64,000 nucleotides of DNA from Areca catechu. Lineage: Eukaryota; Streptophyta; Magnoliopsida; Arecales; Arecaceae. A program made the position numbers and the translations under genes. Location of the stretch: positions 44,857,210 through 44,921,209 of the forward strand of contig CM038047.1 in assembly GCA_021397845.1 (NCBI GenBank), read 5' to 3'. The notes beneath the pieces are model-generated. The model was not told where the DNA came from and did not search any database. It saw nothing but the letters and a program-made list of their open reading frames with translations. Shown here piece after piece: positions 57,738 to 64,000 of this stretch; positions within the stretch are counted from its first letter, which is position 1; each line of letters opens with the position of its first letter.

Positions 57738-58273
57738 AAAGGAGAGTAAGGTTCCTCCTACTTCAAAACCTCTATAATTTGAACACTTATGATGAAGTAA
57801 CCAAGAAAGAAAGGGGCAACAAAATTTATTCTCAAAAACCATTTTACAATATAAGCCCAAGCCTGTAGACTCCAACAACTAAATTTTTGCAAATAAATCT
57901 AGGATCTATGCTTCTCACCTACCTTTAATACATATGTGCACAATAAAGAATGATCCAATTACATCAAAGACCAAATAAAAGCACTTTTATTCAAAGTGTG
58001 CAAAGAAAGGAGAGTAAGGTTCCTCCTACTTCAAAACCTCTATAATTTGAACACTTATGATGAAGTAACCAAGAAAGAAAGGGGCAACAAAATTTATTCT
58101 CAAAAACCATTTTACAATATAAGCCCAAGCCTGTAGACTCCAACAACTAAATTTTTGCAAATAAATCTAGGATCTATGCTTCTCACCTACCTTTAATACA
58201 TATGTGCACAATAAAGAATGATCCAATTACATCAAAGACCAAATAAAAGCACTTTTATTCAAAGTGTGCAAAG
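57738..58273. repeat. 268-bp tandem duplication, two apparently identical units
   Basis: Units 57738-58005 and 58006-58273 read the same base for base in a visual comparison, from AAAGGAGAGTAAGG to TCAAAGTGTGCAAAGA. No gene within. Confidence 0.9.
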
Positions 58274-59396
58274 AGAAAGAAAAACCAGGCTTCCATTTAT
58301 TTATCCTAATTCTAAAACATTTATGGGTTTTCATTTCAATAAGTTGCACTAAAACTACTTCTACATCTACATTTTATGGAACCATAGAAGGGCTGATTGA
58401 CTAACAATCATGTGCCCTTTATACATATGTATACTTATATGCATATATAATTTCCTTACTACTAGTTTGAGGCTACAACCTTGCAACACAAATCCAACAA
58501 TATGCATTTTAATTTCAGCTTCAAATTTAGGATCCACAACATTAATCATGATTTGCAGTATTTCGTATATCCATGAAATGAAACAAGATCATGTTGGTTG
58601 AGGTCTAGTTATGCATCATGTGATCAACAAAACATAGATAGTTTTAATGGCTGAAATACAATTTTTTCATACAACAAACAGTTGGAAGCCCCTAAACCAA
58701 ATACACTTTGGTTCAACATGTTTTAAAATGTATAAACTTACAAAATGAATTTATGATACACACTTGGCTCATCAAGTAACTGATGCAAATCAACTGAACA
58801 ATACATTACATTATCTGAAGGAAAGTAATAGTCTAATTACATTCATTTAAAACAAAATTAAAGAAAATCAGAGCAAGAGCAACCTTCGAGGTTTGAAAGG
58901 TCACTATATTAACACAAGAATATAGGACCTTTTCTTCTAAAGAAAGAATTGCAGAAGTGCATAAAACCTTCAAAAAAGATTCATATTCATCAAAGATTGG
59001 ATAATGGCATTAACAAAAAATATTCCAATTTATCCTCCATAAGCATATGCCAATAATGATATTTGCTAGCTTAACTAAAATGATGGGCTCACATGCAGGA
59101 TTGCATAATATATGTTGGTTATATTATCCAAGTTATAGCATCAAAATTTTGATTTTTTTCAATAGGTCGATGAAATATAATGATTAACCACTTTCTGAAA
59201 GTGCTTACCAAACATGATTAACATATGTTATACCTCCTATTAATTTATTTAATTTCTAAAAGCAAATTCATAATCACAGATACGAGAAACCAAGTCAAAG
59301 CAGATATTTCATTCAAAATGAGACAAGTTGCACAATGCAAATGTCACTCGCCACGTTTTTATACACAAAGGGGAGGAAGGGGTGACCACAAAGAGG
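58274..59396. other. Intergenic, no gene recognised
   Basis: AT-rich with no long open frame. It lies downstream (3' side) of the PPR gene. Short open frames at 58367-58601 and 59225-59443 have no recognisable content. Confidence 0.45.
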
Positions 59397-59424
59397 GGAG
59401 AGAGAGAGAGAGAGAGGGAGAGAT
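59397..59424. repeat. (GA)n microsatellite
   Basis: A GAGAGAGA run interrupted once by GGG. Simple sequence. Confidence 0.85.
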
Positions 59425-59819
59425 GTACATGCAAAATATATGATCAATGTCACAAACATAAAATGTGTAAACCAAAAGACAAGCCATGTTAGCAATAAAG
59501 TACTCCTGTACTGATTACCAAACAAGATGATAAGCCTTTATATCATTGACTGAATCATTTTCAAAATGTTCATACATAAAAATGATAAATATGATGGACG
59601 AGATGGGCAACATTCAGCAATTAACACCAGGCTCTAATACTTTAACGACTATAACTCCCGAGAAGAAAACTACTCACTTCAAATTTATGCTCTAAGAATA
59701 CATCAGGAAAACCTTTTTCAATTTATGTCCAGCTGACAACCCTTGGAGTAATCACAAGCCAGTTTCTTCGCCCAAGAATGAGAAGAGAAGGGGCTTCATG
59801 AAGCATAGAAGCCTGTAGT
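59425..59819 (-). other. Probable 3' flank of the PPR gene
   Basis: Follows the stop codon on the minus strand and should hold the 3' UTR. No feature beyond AT-rich sequence is seen. Confidence 0.4.
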
Positions 59820-61529
59820 TCAGGCTGCTACCCGCTGGAATTGAGGAAAGTTGTCTGCACTCCCAGCAAACAGACGTTCTATCTCATCATATCGTCCTGC
59901 TTTTCTGAAAGCATCCAATAAAAACCGATGCAACTCAGGTGACACAGATATTCTTCTCCTCACCATCTCCTCCAACAAATCCCGTCCTCGGTCCAGGTTT
60001 CCTTTCTCGCACAGCCCACCAACCAAAATCTCATAACTCATGGAATTTGGCCTGAGCCCTCTCTCTCCCATCTTTGCAGAGATCTCCAATGCATGATGGA
60101 CCAATCCTGCCTTCACCAACCCATCAAACATTTTGTTGTAGAATCCCACGTCAACATTCGGAGCCCCCTCTGCGATGTTCACCATCTTCTCGAAATACCG
60201 CAATGCATCATCCACTCTCCCTTCTTTAAAACAACCATCGACCAAAAACCCATAGGTCGCCGCATCTGGATTCACCGACTTAACAGGCATTTCTCCGAAC
60301 AACTTCTCTGCTTCTAAAAGGAGGCCGTTTTCGCAGAGCTTCCCGATGATGTTGTTGAAGCAGCCAACATCCATAGCGCATGGCTTCTTCCCTGTGCGGT
60401 GGAACACCTCGAGGGCCTCCAAAAACTTCCCTTCTTTGAAGCACTGGTTCACCATGAGATTGTAGGTGTCGGTGTTCATGGCGATGAAGCTGGGGGGCGT
60501 GTGGCTGTCGAGCATATGCTCGAAGAGCTTGTTCGCCTCGGTCTGCTTCTCGTGCTTCAGCAAGGTCTCGATGAGGGTGTTGCAGGTGGCGGCGCTCATC
60601 TTGAACTGGCGGTCGAGGAGGGACTGGTAGGACTCCATGGCTTCCTTATCCATGCCGCGCTTCCAGTAGCCCACCATGAGGGTGGCGTGAACGACGCCGT
60701 CGTAGACGAGGCAGCGCTCGCGGAGCTCATCGAACAGCTCGAAGGCCCTGTCCATGTTGCCGCGGTCGATGAAACCAGCCATGAGGGTGTTGTAGACGAG
60801 GGAGTCGGCGCCGTGGCCGCGGTTGAGCATCTCGCGGAGGAGGTCCACGGCCTCCTGGATGCGGTCGGAGTCCACGAGGCCCTTGGTGAGGTGGCGGTAG
60901 GTGACGGGGGAGGGGGAGAAGGGGGCGTGGTCGAGGATGTGGCGGTAGACGTCGAGGGCGGTGTCGATGCGGCCGGCATCGCAGTGGGTGTTGATGAGGA
61001 TGTTGTAGGAGACGACGTTGGGGACGACGCTGGACTGGCTGAAGAAGAAGGTGAAGAGGGCGACGACGTCGTCGAGGCGGCGGGCGCGGAGCATGGAGGC
61101 CATGACGGCGTTGCAGGTGAAGACGGTGGGGCGGACGGAGGAGAAGACGGCGTGGCGGGCGGTGGCGGAGGCGGAGTCGAGGTCGCCGGAGCGGATAAGG
61201 GACTGGACGCGGTTGTGGAGGTTAAGGCGGGGGCCGACGAGGGCGGAAGTGGAGTCGGGGAGGCGGGGAGCGTTCGGGTCGGGCGAGGCGCGGGGGGCGT
61301 TCGGGTCGCGACGGAGGGCGTAGAGAGGGGGCTCGATGCGGAGACGGCGCTTGCGGCGGCGCCGCTCGGCGGCGGCCTCCTCGGCGGAGGAGAAGGCGAA
61401 GGGGCGGGCGAGAGTGAGGGCGAAAGGGGGTTGCTGCGGATTGCCGGCGACGGCCGCGGCCGAGGGGAGGAGGGACGATTTGGGGGATGGGCGGCGGAGG
61501 GAGCGGAGGAGGTGGCGATACAGGGACAT
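59820..61529 (-). CDS. P-class pentatricopeptide repeat protein, probably mitochondrial
   Basis: Intact single-exon gene. I start at the second Met (61529, MSLYRHLLRSLRRPSP) because it opens an Arg/Leu/Ser-rich amphipathic leader typical of mitochondrial targeting; an in-frame upstream ATG at 61586 would add 19 residues. About 569 aa. After the leader come EEAAAERRRRKRRLRIEPPL and LPDSTSALVGPRLNLHNRVQ, then about ten PPR repeats of roughly 35 aa, with signatures VVSYNILINTHCDAGRIDTA, LVYNTLMAGFIDRGNMDRAF, NTDTYNLMVNQCFKEGKFLE and ATYGFLVDGCFKEGRVDDAL. It ends FPQFQRVAA. The N-terminal block resembles the Arabidopsis GRP23/EMB1796 (NUWA) subgroup, but the Gln-rich tail of GRP23 is absent. No E, DYW or SMR domain. 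PPR proteins bind organellar RNA. The coding strand is far more GC-rich at its 5' end, typical of monocot genes. The 386-codon antisense frame is a shadow. Confidence 0.9.
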   Translation of the reverse strand: MSLYRHLLRSLRRPSPKSSLLPSAAAVAGNPQQPPFALTLARPFAFSSAEEAAAERRRRKRRLRIEPPLYALRRDPNAPRASPDPNAPRLPDSTSALVGPRLNLHNRVQSLIRSGDLDSASATARHAVFSSVRPTVFTCNAVMASMLRARRLDDVVALFTFFFSQSSVVPNVVSYNILINTHCDAGRIDTALDVYRHILDHAPFSPSPVTYRHLTKGLVDSDRIQEAVDLLREMLNRGHGADSLVYNTLMAGFIDRGNMDRAFELFDELRERCLVYDGVVHATLMVGYWKRGMDKEAMESYQSLLDRQFKMSAATCNTLIETLLKHEKQTEANKLFEHMLDSHTPPSFIAMNTDTYNLMVNQCFKEGKFLEALEVFHRTGKKPCAMDVGCFNNIIGKLCENGLLLEAEKLFGEMPVKSVNPDAATYGFLVDGCFKEGRVDDALRYFEKMVNIAEGAPNVDVGFYNKMFDGLVKAGLVHHALEISAKMGERGLRPNSMSYEILVGGLCEKGNLDRGRDLLEEMVRRRISVSPELHRFLLDAFRKAGRYDEIERLFAGSADNFPQFQRVAA

Positions 61530-61589
61530 GGGGATCGAGATGGATGGATGGTTGGTTGACCGGGCTCCCCTCCTCTTCCCCTCCAAAGA

Positions 61590-61720
61590 GAATTTTATAG
61601 AGACACAGAATGGTCGGAAGGCGCAGAGGAGGAGACAACAACCCTAGTCGCGACTAAATATGCCCTCGCGTCTCGTAAGCTAAAAGATATATATATATAT
61701 TATTTTAAAGAATTTAGTTA
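61590..61720 (-). promoter_or_regulatory. Probable core promoter of the PPR gene
   Basis: A (TA)n run at about 61687-61700 (TATATATATATAT) lies some 160 bp upstream of the start codon on the minus strand and could serve as the TATA region. Inference from position only. Confidence 0.35.
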
Positions 61721-61874
61721 CTTAGATCCAAACCAATAGACATGGTATTAAAATTTTAGGTAAAAAAATGATGCATGGTTACTCATTTGCTTATGTGAGC
61801 TCATGCAAGTTGATAAGATATTAGAGAGAGAACCAACAATAATACTATAATAGATTTATAACTTGTTTTGCTTT

Positions 61875-62300
61875 TCTTTTCTTTTTTTTTTTTTTTTTTT
61901 GTTTTTTTGCGGAAATAGTCTTTAGGGCTGTTTGGTTGAGGAATGGGTGTGAAAGGGATATCCTTGGCACTACCTAAGGATACTCTTGTTCCATGGGTGG
62001 AATGGATGTATTCCTATTTGGTTGAGAAATAAATACAGAAAATAGGTAGAGGAAATAAACTGCATTTAACGATGATCACCGAACTTGATAATAATTTTGA
62101 TTTCATGACGAACGACAAATTGCCCTCTCATTTTCTCGGTATGTATTTGGTGGATAAGGGAAAAATGGCAATCCGATTCATTGAATTAGTGGAATAGACA
62201 TAAACATATTTTAAGGCATTTAGCAGGAATGTACGTAGGGTGCATTCCCCACTTAATCCACGATGAAACATCTCCTTAGGTATCATCATGTCATGGACCT
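61875..62300. repeat. Poly-T tract and one end of a MITE-like repeat
   Basis: A run of about 22 T begins near 61882. At 61922 TTAGGGCTGTTTGGTTG looks like a Tourist/PIF-type terminus with TTA. TTTGGTTGAG recurs near 62017. The opposite terminus was not found, so limits are uncertain. No gene. Confidence 0.35.
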
Positions 62301-63159
62301 AAAATTTGTCGATCTATATCACAACTCTAAAAGGTTCATGCAAATTAAATATATATTTTCGTAACGATTATTTTTATAGAATGTTTCCATAAAACTTGAA
62401 TTAAATTTTAACTAGTTTTGGTATTAGTGCAAGTTTATGTTGTTTAGCTGATAATGCTCGTATTTTTTTATTGATTTCTTTGCTTGTAAGGAGACTGTCA
62501 TGGCATTGGACTGGTGTCTCTTCTTTTACATAGTCTCCCATCTGATTAGCATGGCTACAATTGTGATTAACATACCTTATTATAAGTATGGGAAAATTTT
62601 TCTATTTTTGTGACTTAAGGCGTGCTAGTTTTCTTTACCGAAGTCATTTTCCTTGGAGATTACCCTTGCTTTCTTTCAAGTTTCAAACCCTTGGCTAGAG
62701 ATAAACAAGTCGCTTAGCTAGAGATAAAATGACTGGGCAACAAATGCATTATCCTTAGTTATTTTCATGTTAACGCTAATGATAATACGAAGAATATTCC
62801 AGCAATTACACAAAGTTTAACATATGACACGACCTGATTTTTTAGTGGATTGGATCTGAATCTAATATTAGAATCCGATCAAAGAACCGGATCGGATCAA
62901 GATTATTCATGACTCGACCGATCCGACCCATTTACATCTCTATGTGCAACGGGCATTGGACATACAATAGAATAAGATAGACCACCAAACAAGATATTAG
63001 AAAAGAATAAATTCTATGAAAAGATGTGCATTAGTTAGTTGAGTTTGGTGGAAGATTAGTGGTTCATGAGACAGAAAAAGGGTTATGCTAACAGGTACAC
63101 CATCCACCGTCAAACCCTCAACCTACAATGCAAAATGCAAGAGCAGAGATAGGGAATGA
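62301..63159. other. Intergenic; GATCCGACCC-rich transposon end near 62822-62943
   Basis: Mostly AT-rich with no open frame. At 62822-62943 GGATCGGATCAAG and CGACCGATCCGACCC lead to ACCCATTTACATCTCTA, which resembles the inverted terminus of hAT-like elements such as that at 4132. The second end is not clear. Confidence 0.35.
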
Positions 63160-63655
63160 TCACCAACAACATTGCAGGCCCAAGAACTTACTATATAAGT
63201 CTATAATGGTGGAGGTGGTGCAAGCAAACCCGCAGCGGCATTTTGGGCACTCTTCAAAGTTGGAGAGGGGGAATGATGGAGAGAGTGGACTCACGTAGAA
63301 ATTGAGACCCCTGCCACTCTTCACCACCCCATTGATGGCAAACCACATGAACACAACCCTAACATTCAATCCTCTCAAATCCAAGAGTTTGCCTGACTGC
63401 ACCTTGCCTGTGATTGTCGTTTGGTACTTCAACAAGTAGCCACCATCCACACCCAACTCAGTCTCCTCTCGGGAACAACTCAAAGCTTCCATCTTGATTC
63501 AATGTATAGCTCTAGGAGCATTCCCTTGGGAAGTTGAACCTCTCCAGCATCTCATATGCTGTGGGGGCATCAGAAACCAGGGACTCTATGAATGAGAGGG
63601 AAAGGGTAGAGATAATAAGAAGGAATGCTAATAGGGTTTTGTAGGTTGGCAACAT
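63160..63655 (-). pseudogene. DUF538 protein gene with apparent frameshifts
   Basis: Minus strand from the ATG at 63655: a signal-peptide-like MLPTYKTLLAFLLIISTLSL, then ESLVSDAPTAYEMLERFNFP, the typical start of secreted DUF538 proteins. Frame is lost at about 63523, where a TAG follows; SYTLNQDGSFEL is then readable, and after a second single-base shift near 63465 the frame runs ELGVDGGYLLKYQTTITGKV, NVRVVFMWFAINGVVKSGRG, LNFYVSPLSPSFPLSNFEEC and ends CRCGFACTT. Length and order fit a whole DUF538 domain (about 160 aa). The family is plant-specific with poorly known function. Two small indels indicate a pseudogene or sequence errors. Confidence 0.7.
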
Positions 63656-64000
63656 TAGAAGGTGGGATTTGTTGAAGAGGCTTGGATTGGATTTGGTCCA
63701 GGAAAAGAGGAGAGTTTTTTTTTTTTTTGGTCAACTCCTTTTTGGTTGGAAATGAATACAAACCCATGAGTTAATGGGATTGTGGACGGTGGATTGCTAG
63801 AAATAAGGTCCGTTTGTAAATGGACCTTATTATAGACAACCCTTTCCATGTTATCAACCTTCTTCTAATTATAGTCTATCATTTTAAGAGAAGATTCTAC
63901 AAGCAATAGATAGAATCAAAAAATTGGTCAGACCCCGTCTCTCCAATATACCAACCCAGATGTTAATAGATTTGCTCAATTTCAACAATCAATCATGCTT
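63656..64000. other. Upstream flank of the DUF538 gene, window edge
   Basis: Includes a poly-T run near 63716-63729 and AT-rich sequence. It may contain the promoter of the DUF538 gene, but no clear TATA box was fixed. Open frames on the minus strand here have no recognised content. Confidence 0.35.

Noticed and set aside
60596..60979. 127-codon minus-strand frame inside the PPR gene
   Set aside because: Alternative frame of the PPR coding sequence; low-complexity Ser/Thr/Ala text.
60399..61559. 386-codon open frame on the plus strand, antisense to the PPR gene
   Set aside because: Gly/Ala/Val/Glu-rich shadow caused by GC-rich codon bias of the PPR gene; no domain.

Overview
This is nuclear DNA of a flowering plant, most likely a monocot and possibly a palm (inference). 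The support is nested Ty1/copia and Ty3/gypsy retrotransposons primed from initiator tRNA-Met, an Au-type SINE, plant-only families (PPR, DUF538, plant mobile domain) and a GC-rich 5' gene end in AT-rich surroundings. There is no bacterial operon structure, CRISPR array, rRNA or intact tRNA gene. Only one gene looks intact: a P-class pentatricopeptide repeat (PPR) gene on the minus strand near 60-61.5 kb.

Layout, left part. 1-4 kb: old retroelement debris, including a LINE-type RNase H remnant. 4.1-5.35 kb: a hAT-like non-autonomous element. 5.6-32.3 kb: a decayed plant YqgE/AlgH-like (UPF0301, DUF179) gene. Its first intron is swollen to about 24.5 kb by nested elements: copia A (minus, 6040-20754), whose far LTR was entered by a kinase-carrying hAT-like element (6204-7805, itself containing a sibling copy) and by copia B (7814-13596, one LTR of which holds a 340-bp MITE); then a 1.7-kb segment in inverted orientation; then copia C (plus, about 22427-29788, same family as A); then an Au SINE.

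Middle part. About 32.26-41.4 kb: a decayed Mutator-like element with a MULE transposase followed by a plant mobile domain (PMD) gene, inside very AT-rich DNA. 41.5-44.07 kb: a Ty3/gypsy protease-RT fragment split by a 1190-bp hAT-like element carrying a fragment of a ribosomal L1-domain protein gene. 44255-51002: a complete-ended chromovirus-type gypsy element (target duplication GTCTA) that keeps gag and a chromodomain but has lost nearly all of pol.

Right part. 51.8-55.85 kb: a retroposon cluster with three copies of one tRNA-derived SINE family (two with clear target duplications) and a 5'-truncated RNase-H LINE. 56-59.6 kb: a poly-C/GA tract, a Tourist-like MITE and an apparently perfect 268-bp tandem duplication. 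59.8-61.5 kb: the PPR gene. 63.16-63.66 kb: a DUF538 gene with apparent frameshifts.

The genes do not form a pathway. The interest lies in the order of transposon insertions, in two hAT-like elements with the same termini that carry different host gene fragments, and in the dismantling of a host gene by insertion. All family calls come from reading translations by eye; no database search was run.
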